DNA from: Hyphomicrobium_A sp963722495
GTDB lineage: Bacteria > Pseudomonadota > Alphaproteobacteria > Rhizobiales > Hyphomicrobiaceae
Length of the DNA: 64,000 nt
NCBI GenBank assembly: GCA_963722495.1
Contig: CAVRND010000005.1
Coordinates: 1 to 64,000 of the forward strand
Reading direction: 5' to 3'
Below the pieces are notes generated by a model that was given only the letters and a program-made list of their open reading frames with translations, made no database searches and was not told where the DNA came from. The translations under genes and the position numbers were made by a program. This document shows, piece after piece, positions 28,031 through 35,759 of this stretch (the first letter of the stretch is position 1; each line of letters opens with the position of its first letter).

Positions 28031-29054
28031 TGTACCGCAACGAGCTGTCGAGGATGCCGTCCGCCATCAGCTTCTTGATGTGGCTGATGCGCTGGTAGCG
28101 CGGCCCCTCGAATTCCTCGAGCGTCAGGTTCGACGAGCTATATGCCGCGTAGAGCTGCTCGGCGCCTTTGCGCGCGTCCCACTGCGGTTTGAAGCCCGGC
28201 AGGACGCGGTTGATCTTGTCGAAGCTGACGCGATAGCAGCGCGTATCGGGACCTGCATCGGTCGCAAATCCTAGACGGCAGCCAGGGACGACACTGGCGA
28301 CGATGTCGGCGATGTCGCGGATGCGGTAGTTCTGGTTCGTGCTGCCGACGTTGAAGGCCTCATTGAAGACCTGGTCGCGCGGCGCCGCGAGCGCGGCGAT
28401 GAAAGCGCGCGAAATGTCCTCGATATGCACGATCGGCCGCCACGGCGAGCCGTCCGACTTCAAGAAGATCTCGCCCGTCGTCACGGCCCAGGCAACGAGG
28501 TTGTTGAGTACGATGTCGAAGCGCATGCGCGGCGACAGACCATAGGCGGTCGCGGGACGCAGGTAGGTGGGGCAGAAGCTGCCGTCGGCCAGCGGCGCAA
28601 TGCCCGTTTCCGACCAGACTTTCGACTGCCCATAGGCCGTGACAGGATTGAGAGCGGCCGTTTCGTCGACGAGATCGTCGCCCGCCTGGCCGTAGTTGCT
28701 GCACGAGGAGGCGAGCAGAAAGCGCCCGACGCCGGCATCTTTGGCGACCTTCGCCAGACGCACGCTGGCGCGGTGATTGATGCTGTAGGTCACGTCCGGA
28801 TTGAGGTTGCCGAGCGGATCGTTCGAAAGCGCCGCAAGGTGGATGACAGCGTCAACGCCCTTGAGGTCGCTTCTCTCGACGTCGCGCACATCCTTGGAAA
28901 TGGTTGGCACATCGAAGATGACGCCGCCGGCTTCGAAGGTGCAGCGCTGGTAGAGATCGCTGTCGCAGCCGACAACCGTGTGGCCGGCTTCGAGCAGCAT
29001 CGGCGTCATGACGCTACCAATGTAGCCGCGATGACCGGTAAGAAAGACTTTCAT
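28011..29054 (-). CDS. NAD(P)-dependent nucleotide-sugar epimerase/dehydratase
   Basis: Extended SDR, 347 aa. MKVFLTGHRGYIGSVMTPML carries the GxxGxxG NAD site; VDAVIHLAALSNDPLGNLNP; the active site FLLASSCSNYG plus AYGQSKVWSE (YxxxK); and YLRPATAYGLSPRMRFDIVL. Start chosen at the ATG preceded by GGGA; upstream codons look random. It is the promoter-proximal gene of the leftward part of the sugar module. Whether it is a 4,6-dehydratase, reductase or epimerase is unclear; since no other dehydratase is present, it may supply that step or an external one may be used. Confidence 0.85.
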   Translation of the reverse strand: MKVFLTGHRGYIGSVMTPMLLEAGHTVVGCDSDLYQRCTFEAGGVIFDVPTISKDVRDVERSDLKGVDAVIHLAALSNDPLGNLNPDVTYSINHRASVRLAKVAKDAGVGRFLLASSCSNYGQAGDDLVDETAALNPVTAYGQSKVWSETGIAPLADGSFCPTYLRPATAYGLSPRMRFDIVLNNLVAWAVTTGEIFLKSDGSPWRPIVHIEDISRAFIAALAAPRDQVFNEAFNVGSTNQNYRIRDIADIVASVVPGCRLGFATDAGPDTRCYRVSFDKINRVLPGFKPQWDARKGAEQLYAAYSSSNLTLEEFEGPRYQRISHIKKLMADGILDSSLRYIDRAAA

Positions 29055-29214
29055 GATTGGATCCCATGAAGCTTGAAAAAAAGTGCATGTCGTGCGAGCC
29101 GGACATTGCATGCCGCTGCCGCGAAGTGACTAGCAATCAATTGGGTCGATAGCGCCGGTCCGGTACGCCCAATCGGCCTCGAAAATCCAGCCCCCTACCA
29201 CTTTCGACGTACGT

Positions 29215-29469
29215 TTAGCGAGGCGCCGGGCCCTCTCGCACGATGATGTGACGGGAGCCGTCGGCAGTGCGCAGTGGGAACGAGGTGTCTAGGCACTGCA
29301 TGTAGGCGTGGAAGCCGCCGCGGCTGAAGATGTCGAGGCCCGCCGCGCTCTTCAAGCTGTAAAGGAACAAGCCCACCGGTATGGTTGATATCAGGTAGGC
29401 GACCAGGGCGAGCGCGTAGAAAGTGGCGCGCCGCATCGGGCTGGATTGCTTCGAATCCGGCATGCTCAT
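29215..29469 (-). CDS. Small single-span membrane protein, unknown function
   Basis: 84 aa (MSMPDSKQSS start), with one membrane helix TFYALALVAYLISTIPVGLF and a soluble tail rich in polar residues ending VREGPAPR. I do not recognise it. It is transcribed leftward as a single gene upstream of the sugar module; the next gene starts 160 bp away. Confidence 0.5.
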   Translation of the reverse strand: MSMPDSKQSSPMRRATFYALALVAYLISTIPVGLFLYSLKSAAGLDIFSRGGFHAYMQCLDTSFPLRTADGSRHIIVREGPAPR

Positions 29470-29776
29470 GGCTTCATGACGCGGCAAAGCGCGCACCTTT
29501 CGGGTCTGATCAAGTTGACAGGACGGGCATGGCGCGCTCGGCCGCGTGTCCTGATCTCACCCTACGCGGCGCGGACGCGGCTTGGAACGGCGATTGAAAT
29601 CTATCATTTACGCCGGCCAGCGGGCCGCCCCCTGAGCCGGCCCGCCCAGGCAACGTCCAATACCATCATCGTGGTCTGGATGTCGGCCGCACGCCGCCAG
29701 TGGACAAGTTATCGAGATGCCCGAACTCGGCGAGGCTGCGCGAGTTATCCGATCGGTTGCAATCGAGGAGACAGTC
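29470..29776. other. Divergent spacer between two small genes
   Basis: 307 bp with no gene. It contains GGAAC (29584-29588) followed 16 bp later by CATT, a weak relative of the sigma-EcfG promoter consensus seen elsewhere in the window; not strong enough to call as a promoter. Confidence 0.3.
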
Positions 29777-29956
29777 ATGGCCGAGCCGGAAGCACCCGAG
29801 ACCGCCGATGAGTTGATTGCGGCAACGGGTCAGGAGGTCTCCGATGCCGCGCACCAACAGTACGACAGGGTCCTTGCGTCAATCCGGCGAGAGCCTCTGA
29901 AAGGTGTCGCCATTGCCGCCGGGGTGGGCTTCGTGCTTGCCCTGATTCTTCGCTGA
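29777..29956 (+). CDS. DUF883/YqjD-like short membrane-anchored protein
   Basis: 59 aa after GAGGAG. A hydrophilic helix precedes the C-terminal tail anchor AIAAGVGFVLALILR. The junction VLASIRREPLKGVAIAAGVG closely matches the two DUF883-type proteins at 44749 and 45063 (ASIRRNPxQAAxxAAGIG), so it is a shorter third paralogue. YqjD-like proteins are tail-anchored, stress/stationary-phase proteins that can bind ribosomes in E. coli; that role is not shown here. Confidence 0.65.
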   Translation: MAEPEAPETADELIAATGQEVSDAAHQQYDRVLASIRREPLKGVAIAAGVGFVLALILR

Positions 29957-30073
29957 TCGGTTTGCGACATCGCACCGCGCTGCGGACGTTCGGCCCGCCG
30001 TGCTCGTGCCACATGCATTGGTTAATGGCGACCGGCGCCCGTTAGCTGCGGGCGCTTAGCATTGGGGGAAAGT

Positions 30074-30340
30074 ATGCTGAGACAAGCAGTTGCAGTTGCC
30101 TTCGTCGCCGCGTTGTCCGTTCCGGCATTCGCCGTGAGCGAAGCCGTGAAGGTTGCCTGCAAGGCCGATTACGTGGCGTACTGCAACAATATGGTGGTGG
30201 GAAGTCCGGAGCTTCGCTCGTGCATGCGCACCAACGCATTGAAGCTGTCGAAGGGCTGCCTGCAGGCGCTGGTCGACAACAAGGAAGTGACGAAGGCCGA
30301 CGTCGACGATTATTTGGCGCGTACCAAGAAAGCTGAATAG
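30074..30340 (+). CDS. Secreted Cys-rich-repeat small protein
   Basis: 88 aa with a signal peptide (MLRQAVAVAFVAALSVPAFA) and a short mature domain with four Cys: KVACKADYVAYCNNMVVG, ELRSCMRTNALKLSKGCLQA. The C-x7-C…C-x11-C spacing with LSKGC matches the bacterial cysteine-rich repeat (Cys_rich_FGFR-like) family. GGGGGAAAGT precedes the ATG. Periplasmic; function unknown. Confidence 0.65.
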   Translation: MLRQAVAVAFVAALSVPAFAVSEAVKVACKADYVAYCNNMVVGSPELRSCMRTNALKLSKGCLQALVDNKEVTKADVDDYLARTKKAE

Positions 30341-30368
30341 CGGACACAGCCGCTGAGGCGGGCGTGCG

Positions 30369-30656
30369 ATGAAAGAAATGGGACGTTTGGGCTGGACATC
30401 GATTCGCGCCCTTGCGGTTTCTTTTGTGGTGGCGCTCGCCTCCCCGCTGCACGCGCAGGAGACCGAGACCAAGATTACGATCGAGAGCCTGCTGCAATCG
30501 GGCTGGCAGATCGCCGGCTATACCGGCGCGGTCGACAACTGGTCGACCTTCATTCTGCTTCGTCACCCCAGCGAAACGTATCTCATCCAATGCCGAGCCG
30601 GCTACGACGTCACGCGCCAGCCGCGCGTGCAGACTAACTGCTACCAGCTGCGCTAG
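30369..30656 (+). CDS. Small secreted protein, unknown function
   Basis: 95 aa. N-terminal signal peptide (LAVSFVVALASPLHAQ), mature domain ITIESLLQSGWQIAGYTGAV … YLIQCRAGYDVTRQPRVQTN CYQLR-type end with two Cys that could pair. It follows the Cys-rich gene by 28 bp on the same strand and may be co-transcribed. I do not recognise the family. Confidence 0.6.
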   Translation: MKEMGRLGWTSIRALAVSFVVALASPLHAQETETKITIESLLQSGWQIAGYTGAVDNWSTFILLRHPSETYLIQCRAGYDVTRQPRVQTNCYQLR

Positions 30657-30702
30657 TTCGCGTTGTCGGGAACATCGCGCCGGCCCAGACGTTTGGGGCG
30701 TC

Positions 30703-30849
30703 ATGAATGATCATTCCCACAGCAAGAGCCTCCTGGCGGCGCCGTTCTCCTTCGAGGAGGCTTGGCAGTCGTTGCCGTTCAACATGAAGCTGATGCTGCT
30801 GCACATTCAGCGGGCCGAGCAGGAGCCGTGGCCTCACGCCGAAGACTGA
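30703..30849 (+). CDS. Very short conserved-looking protein, unknown function
   Basis: 48 aa, MNDHSHSKSLLAAPFSFEEA followed by an amphipathic segment and EQEPWPHAED. Its 3' end overlaps the convergent DNA glycosylase gene by 16 bp. It is called on position in a same-strand trio of small genes and protein-like composition; it could be spurious. Confidence 0.4.
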   Translation: MNDHSHSKSLLAAPFSFEEAWQSLPFNMKLMLLHIQRAEQEPWPHAED

Positions 30850-31490
30850 CGAAGCGCATTGTTCAGGCGCGCCGGCCCGCTGACCCAGCGGTTGCCGGGC
30901 ATATAGAACCGCCACGGCTTGTCCGCGTTGCGCGTGATGCCGATGCGGAGGGAGCGGCCAATGGCCGGCGCCGCAAAGCCGTCCTCGCCGAACCATAGCG
31001 CGCTACCCGCTTCGTAAAGCGTCCCATCAAGACCGAGATCGATAGCCAGTGCTTGCGTGAGGCGTCCGGGCCCTTTTGTCAGCCGATAGATGTCCTCAAG
31101 ACCGCGCCTCTCCCGCATCACCTCCACACCGGTTAGCGGCTCGAGCGCGCGGATCAGCACACCGGCGCCGACGCCTTCCCGCTCGCTCGAAATATTCAGC
31201 ATCATGCTGATGCCATAGGCGCGATAGACGTAGACGTGCCCGCTCGCCAAAAACAGCGATGCGTTACGCGCCGTGCGCCCGCTGCGCGCGTGGCCGGCAT
31301 CGTCGCCGGGCGGATAGGCCTCCGTCTCGACGATACGACCAGTCTGTCGCCCGTCGTCTCCGTCCCGCACCAGGACCTTTCCGAGCAGAAATTTGGCGAG
31401 CGCGATCGTGCCCTGCGGCAACTCCTCGGCGCGCAGCGGACGAAGATCGTTCGTGCGAGCCTTGCCGGCGCTTGGCGTCCGTTTGGCCAT
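30834..31490 (-). CDS. 3-methyladenine DNA glycosylase (AAG/Mpg family)
   Basis: Removes alkylated purines in base-excision repair. 218 aa. Family motifs in order: LAKFLLGKVLVRDGDDG, GRIVETEAYPPGDDAGHARS (active-site Glu in ETEAY), VYVYRAYGISMMLNISSERE, VLIRALEPL, YRLTKGPGRLTQALAIDLGL, and NADKPWRFYMPGNRWVSGPA. Last gene of a minus-strand string (34142 down to 30834) that holds other DNA-repair genes; two bases separate it from the upstream hypothetical gene, so translation is probably coupled. Confidence 0.9.
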   Translation of the reverse strand: MAKRTPSAGKARTNDLRPLRAEELPQGTIALAKFLLGKVLVRDGDDGRQTGRIVETEAYPPGDDAGHARSGRTARNASLFLASGHVYVYRAYGISMMLNISSEREGVGAGVLIRALEPLTGVEVMRERRGLEDIYRLTKGPGRLTQALAIDLGLDGTLYEAGSALWFGEDGFAAPAIGRSLRIGITRNADKPWRFYMPGNRWVSGPARLNNALRQSSA

Positions 31491-31492
31491 GC

Positions 31493-31798
31493 CTACAGCA
31501 GCTCAATGCTGTGACAACGCACGATCAACTCCTCCTGGCGGAACTTGGCCGTCAGCTCGGCCTTGAGCGCGCGCCACCATGAACGGTCCACGTCCTTCGC
31601 CATGACCTCCATCACCGCGATGTCTTCACGCTGCATCGTGCGCGCGCCGTGCCAGCGGCCCTCGGCGGGCGAGCGCAGGAAGCTCGTCACGCCGCCGAAC
31701 GTATCGGTGAGATGCTGGGCAAGGTCGTCGTAGTAGGCGGCCGGAAAGGACTCGCCGTTCTGATCGCGCAGCGGCAGCAGGATCTCGACGAGGTGCAT
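31493..31798 (-). CDS. Conserved hypothetical protein of a DNA-repair gene string
   Basis: 101 aa: MHLVEILLPLRDQNGESFPA … YYDDLAQHLTDTFGGVTSFL, then an acidic/hydrophobic C-terminal part with DVDRSWWRALKAEL. It looks like a compact ferredoxin-like alpha/beta fold (inference). Function unknown. It sits between the DNA ligase and the DNA glycosylase on the same strand, so a link to stress or repair is plausible but unproven. Confidence 0.6.
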   Translation of the reverse strand: MHLVEILLPLRDQNGESFPAAYYDDLAQHLTDTFGGVTSFLRSPAEGRWHGARTMQREDIAVMEVMAKDVDRSWWRALKAELTAKFRQEELIVRCHSIELL

Positions 31799-31850
31799 GG
31801 ACGCGGCGCTCCGGTTGGGCGCTAGCTCATAGCAGAAGCGCCCGGCGAAT

Positions 31851-32865
31851 TCACGCCGAAGCCTTCGACGCCTTTTTCAGCTGCTCGAAGGTGCACTGGC
31901 GCGGCGCCTTGTCCGGCCGCCAGCGCACCAGCTTCGTGCCGTGACGGAAGCGGTCGCCGGTGATGTGGTCGTAGCGCACCTCGACGACCAGCTTCGGCTT
32001 CAACGGCTGCCATTCAGCCGATCGCTCGGTCGACCAGCGGCTCGGTCCGCCCGGTGCATCGCCCGTGAAGCCCGGCGGCGCAATTAGCTTTTCCAGTCGC
32101 TTCGTCAGCGCCGGCTTTTCGTCCGCCGAGAGCGCCGACGTGAAGCCGACGTGATGCAGCAGGCCGTCTTCGTCGTAGAGCCCGAGCAACAGCGAGCCGA
32201 CAACCTTGCGGTTGCTTTCGTAGCGGAAGCCGCCAACCACGCAGTCGGCGGTGCGCATCCGTTTCACCTTGAGCATGGCGCGCTCGCCGGGCTGATAGGC
32301 GAGATCGAGCCGCTTGGCGATGACGCCGTCGGTCTGCACCTGCGCCCCGCGCAGCCAACGCTCGGCCTTCTTTAGCTCGCGCGTAAAGGGCGTACCGGAG
32401 AAGCGCTTCGCTCTCGCCGGTGCGTGCGAGCAGCTGATCGAGCGCCTGGCGCCGCTCTTCGAATGGAACATCGAGAAGAGAGCGCCCGGCTTCCGAGATC
32501 AGACAATCGAAGGCGACGAACGTCGCCGGCTGCTCGCTGCTGAGCTTGGCGACACGCGTCTCGGAGGGATGCAAGCGCATCTGCAGCGCGTCGAAGCTGA
32601 ATGCGCCGTCGACGGCAATCAACAACTCGCCGTCGAGCACCAGCTTCTTGGCGGGCAGGTCCGCGATGACGCGCACCATGTCGGGAAAGAAACGATTGAG
32701 CGATTTGCCCGACTTGGCCTTCAGCTCCACCTCGCCGCCATCCCGGAAGACAAGGCAGCGGAAGCCGTCCCACTTCGGCTCGAACTGCCAGCCGAGATCA
32801 CGCGGCAGGGCCTCGACGAGGCGCGCCTCCATCGGTTCGAGATCGGTCGGTACTTTGAGGCGCAT
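31851..32865 (-). CDS. Stand-alone ATP-dependent DNA ligase (LigC/LigD-ligase type), one frame break
   Basis: Seals nicks using ATP. The adenylation domain begins MRLKVPTDLEPMEARLVEAL, with the catalytic Lys in QFEPKWDGFRCLVFR; LVLDGELLIAVDG; ATFVAFDCLI. An extra base near 32400 breaks the frame; it resumes GTPFTRELKKAERWLRGAQV, DGVIAKRLDLAYQPGERAML, KVKRMRTADCVVGGFRYESN, and the OB-fold domain ends VEVRYDHITGDRFRHGTKLV. Joined length about 337 aa. The LigD phosphoesterase homologue lies 9 bp upstream as a separate gene; no Ku or LigD polymerase is in the window. Confidence 0.87.
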
Positions 32866-32874
32866 GGGACGCCG

Positions 32875-33657
32875 CTAGGTGCGGCGTGACGCGGAAGCGC
32901 GCTTGGCCGCTGGCTTCTTGCCTGGCGTCTTGCCGGCAACCTTGCGCTTGACCGTCGCCTTTTTAGCGGCCGGACGCTTGGCTGGCTTCTCGCCTCTGTT
33001 CGAGTGCCACACCGCATTCGGCTTGGCGGCTGCGTGTTTGCCGCTCAGCATGAAGGGCGTCGGGGCTTTGCCCTTACCTTCCGCGATCTGCTTCATCGTG
33101 CGGCCCGAAGCGACCGACTTGTCCTTGCGGATGGCCGCCTCGCCGTCGTCCGCCGACCACTCGTCTTTGTGCTTGATCAGCAGCCAGTTGTTGCGCTTGC
33201 CGCTGCCGTCGCGGTCGTTTTTCAGACGCACCAGCACCCAGCCGCCGTGCAGCTTGTCGCCGGCGAGAACGAACTTCAACTCGCCCTTGCGCAGCGCCGC
33301 GTTGACGTCATCGGTGCCTTCCGGCAGCCAGAAGCCGCGGTCCCACAGCATTACGGTACCCCCGCCATACTCACCCGGCGGAATGGTGCCCTCGAAATCG
33401 CCGTAGTCGAGCGGATGGTCCTCCACCTCGACCGCGAGGCGCTTGTCCTTCGGATTTAGCGAGGGACCTTTGGTGACCGCCCACGACTTGAATACACCAC
33501 CGTCCTCGAGCCGCAGGTCATAGTGCAGCCGCGAGGCGTCGTGCTTCTGGATGACGAAGCGCGGGTACTCGGCCTCGCGTACTGGCGCACGCCCGCTGGG
33601 CTCCTGCGTCTTCTCGAAGTCGCGCTTGGACCGGTACTTGGCGAGCTTGCTCGGCAT
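32875..33657 (-). CDS. LigD-type DNA 3'-phosphoesterase with basic C-terminal tail
   Basis: 260 aa from MPSKLAKYRSKRDFEKTQEP (an upstream TTG would add 8 aa). The phosphoesterase domain carries FVIQKHDASRLHYDLRLEDG (metal His/Asp), FKSWAVTKGPSLNPKDKRLA, VEDHPLDYGDFEGTIPPGEY and GWVLVRLKNDRDG. From about residue 215 it is a Lys/Ala/Pro-rich tail (KPAKRPAAKKATVKRKVAGK), probably DNA-binding. In LigD this domain cleans 3' ends during non-homologous end joining; here it is a separate protein beside the ligase gene. Confidence 0.88.
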   Translation of the reverse strand: MPSKLAKYRSKRDFEKTQEPSGRAPVREAEYPRFVIQKHDASRLHYDLRLEDGGVFKSWAVTKGPSLNPKDKRLAVEVEDHPLDYGDFEGTIPPGEYGGGTVMLWDRGFWLPEGTDDVNAALRKGELKFVLAGDKLHGGWVLVRLKNDRDGSGKRNNWLLIKHKDEWSADDGEAAIRKDKSVASGRTMKQIAEGKGKAPTPFMLSGKHAAAKPNAVWHSNRGEKPAKRPAAKKATVKRKVAGKTPGKKPAAKRASASRRT

Positions 33658-33771
33658 GGGATCAACTTCGCTGTCGGGCATCCACCCTAGCGCACCACCG
33701 CGATATCGGTCCTCATATCCCGCGGCGTGGTGAAATCTTTTGCACCGCCGCGTGAACGCGCAACGCCGTCG

Positions 33772-33960
33772 CTACCTCTTCTTAGCGACCTTCTTGCCCT
33801 TCTTGCGGGCCTCGCTCAGGCCGATGGCGATCGCCTGCTTGCGGCTCTGCACCTTCTTACCGCTGCCGCTCTTCAACGTCCCGCTCTTGCGCTTCGTCAT
33901 CGCGCGTTTGACGTCTTTCGACGCCGATCGCGACGTCTTTCGGGCTGCTGCCATGGACAT
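33772..33960 (-). CDS. Small basic DUF6496-like protein
   Basis: 62 aa, Lys/Arg/Ser-rich. The C-terminal part SGSGKKVQSRKQAIAIGLSE is the recognisable conserved core of a family of short basic proteins in alphaproteobacteria. Probably nucleic-acid-associated (inference from charge). It is 5 bp from the gene upstream, so in the same transcript, driven by the sigma-EcfG promoter at 34170-34194. Confidence 0.6.
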   Translation of the reverse strand: MSMAAARKTSRSASKDVKRAMTKRKSGTLKSGSGKKVQSRKQAIAIGLSEARKKGKKVAKKR

Positions 33961-33965
33961 ACCTC

Positions 33966-34142
33966 CTAGTCGGGAGCGACCTGCGTGCGCTTCTTGTCGA
34001 TCTTGCTTTTCAGGTCCGGCGTCGCCTTGTTGCGCGGATCGTCCGTGGGCGCCGGGCCCACCTGCGACTTCGACTTTTCGTCCCGCCGCTCGGGATTGAA
34101 ACCGCCGACCTCATGCTCGTGATCGATCTTGTTTTCGGCCAT
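33966..34142 (-). CDS. Small hydrophilic stress-type protein
   Basis: 58 aa (MAENKIDHEHEVGGFNPERR … KIDKKRTQVAPD), highly charged and probably disordered. AAGGAGG eight bases before the ATG decides the start. I do not recognise the family. A consensus sigma-EcfG promoter lies just upstream, so it is predicted to be induced in the general stress response. Confidence 0.65.
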   Translation of the reverse strand: MAENKIDHEHEVGGFNPERRDEKSKSQVGPAPTDDPRNKATPDLKSKIDKKRTQVAPD

Positions 34143-34169
34143 TGGAACCTCCTTGGATTTATCGAGTAG

Positions 34170-34194
34170 AACGACGTCCTGAGGAACACGTTCC
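34170..34194 (-). promoter_or_regulatory. Sigma-EcfG (general stress) promoter, minus strand
   Basis: On the minus strand GGAAC (34190-34194), 16-bp spacer, CGTT (34170-34173): an exact match to the alphaproteobacterial sigma-EcfG/RpoE2 consensus. It should drive the small gene at 34142, the DUF6496-like gene and possibly the DNA-repair genes that follow on the same strand. Confidence 0.75.
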
Positions 34195-34230
34195 CTCGCC
34201 CGCGCATTCAAGCCGGCCTCAAAGTCTGAG

Positions 34231-35514
34231 CTAGATCGCGCGCCAAGCCCGCGCGATGCCATCGCCGAGCGGTTGCAGCAGGCCCGAGAGCTTGTTCGGC
34301 GCTCCCGTCTCCAGCAACACCTCCGCTTGGGTGCCGGGCCGCATGGCGCCGAGACGTGCACATTCCGGCGCGGCGACGGCGATGCGGGCGCGATAGAAGC
34401 CCGCGGCGCGACCATCAGCAGTATCCGGCGCCAACCGGCTGAGCGTGCCGGTAATCCTGGCGGTGCCATTGGGCTCGGCCGTCGCGAATTGCAGCACGGC
34501 GTTCTGACCCAGACGCAGGCGGGCGATGTCGCGCGAAGCAATGGTCGCCTCGACGATCAGCCCGTCAGCGCGCGGCGAGATGTGCATCACCTCCTCGCCG
34601 GCGGCGACGTCCTCGCCCACCATGCGCAACATCGGCACGCGCACGATGCCGTCTTGCGGGGCACGGATCTCCAACCGGCGCACGCGATCTTCGGCGATGA
34701 GCTTGCGCTCCAGCGCATCGGCGATGCGGGCTTCGGTGTCGCGAAGCTCCCTGTTGAGCTCGCTAAGCCGGTCGCGATCGAATTGCATGATCAGCAGTCG
34801 CATCTCCGCGATCCGCCCCTCAGCCTGCGCGACGGTGGCGACAAGCTGGCCGCTCCGCTCACCTTCGAGACGCACGGCGTCCCGCTCGAGCGACGTCAGC
34901 GTGGCAATAGGCATCAGGTTCTTGGCGCGCAGATCGCGGGCGCCTTTGAGCTGCTGGCCGATCAGCGCCAGTTCATGATCCTTAGCGGTCATGAGGACGG
35001 AATAGCCGCCGATTTCGCGCTCCAACTGGCTGACGCGCTGGCGCAACTGCTCCTTCTCGGCCGTGCGCGACAAGCTACGCATCCTGAAGAGATTGATCTC
35101 GCCGGCGAGCAGCCGCGCGATGTCCGGTTCCCCGACGCGCGCGCTGAGGCGCTCGGGAAACTTGACGACAGCGGCGTCGTCCAACTCGGCGCGCAGCCGC
35201 GCCTGCTGCGCCGTCAGTTCATCGAGCGCACGGCCGAGCGTATCGAGGCTACCGCGGGTCATCGGATCATCGAGGCGCATCATGACTTCCCCGGCGGTAA
35301 CCGGATCCCCGTCGCGCACGCGCATCTCGGCGATCGTGCCGCCGGCCGTCGAGCGCACCTGCTTGGGTGCCGTGTCGAGGATGACCGCCCCCGATGCAAC
35401 CACATCCCGCGCGACGCGTTCGGTCAGCACCCAGCGGCCCGCGCTGCCGATGAGACCACCTCCGGCAACGACACCGATGCACACGGCGGATAGAAGCGAA
35501 AACCTGGCGTTCAT
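34231..35514 (-). CDS. HlyD-family membrane fusion protein (PrsE-like)
   Basis: Periplasmic adaptor of a type I-like exporter, 427 aa from MNARFSLLSAVCIGVVAGGG (inner-membrane anchor). Biotinyl-lipoyl half VRSTAGGTIAEMRVRDGDPV, a long coiled coil from about residue 75 to 255 (AEKEQLRQRVSQLEREIGGY and neighbours), the second half motif RRLEIRAPQDGIVRVPMLRM, and a beta-barrel domain ending AQAEVLLETG-like sequence. The partner may be the ABC protein 246 bp upstream on the same strand; no TolC-type gene is in the window. Confidence 0.83.
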   Translation of the reverse strand: MNARFSLLSAVCIGVVAGGGLIGSAGRWVLTERVARDVVASGAVILDTAPKQVRSTAGGTIAEMRVRDGDPVTAGEVMMRLDDPMTRGSLDTLGRALDELTAQQARLRAELDDAAVVKFPERLSARVGEPDIARLLAGEINLFRMRSLSRTAEKEQLRQRVSQLEREIGGYSVLMTAKDHELALIGQQLKGARDLRAKNLMPIATLTSLERDAVRLEGERSGQLVATVAQAEGRIAEMRLLIMQFDRDRLSELNRELRDTEARIADALERKLIAEDRVRRLEIRAPQDGIVRVPMLRMVGEDVAAGEEVMHISPRADGLIVEATIASRDIARLRLGQNAVLQFATAEPNGTARITGTLSRLAPDTADGRAAGFYRARIAVAAPECARLGAMRPGTQAEVLLETGAPNKLSGLLQPLGDGIARAWRAI

Positions 35515-35759
35515 ATTATTCCTCTGACAAAGTCGCGGCGGCCGCCGCTTGCGCATCGCCGCATCCGCGAGAGCCTCGCGCTCGCCGACGAGATCCTGCG
35601 CGCGAGCCGCTTGCTCCGCCGGAACGCGTCACCTCGAGGGCGCGGCGTCTCGCACGCGTTTGTGGCGCGTATGCGACGTCTAAAATTGCATCTTTGTCAG
35701 AAGCGTTCGTGCCGTTTTGTGAGAAGGGTTGGCACGTTCGCGCGTTAACTGCGCATTGA

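Noticed and set aside
29584..29609. Possible sigma-EcfG promoter for the 29777 gene
   Set aside because: The -35 GGAAC is present but the -10 reads CATT or ATTT, not CGTT.
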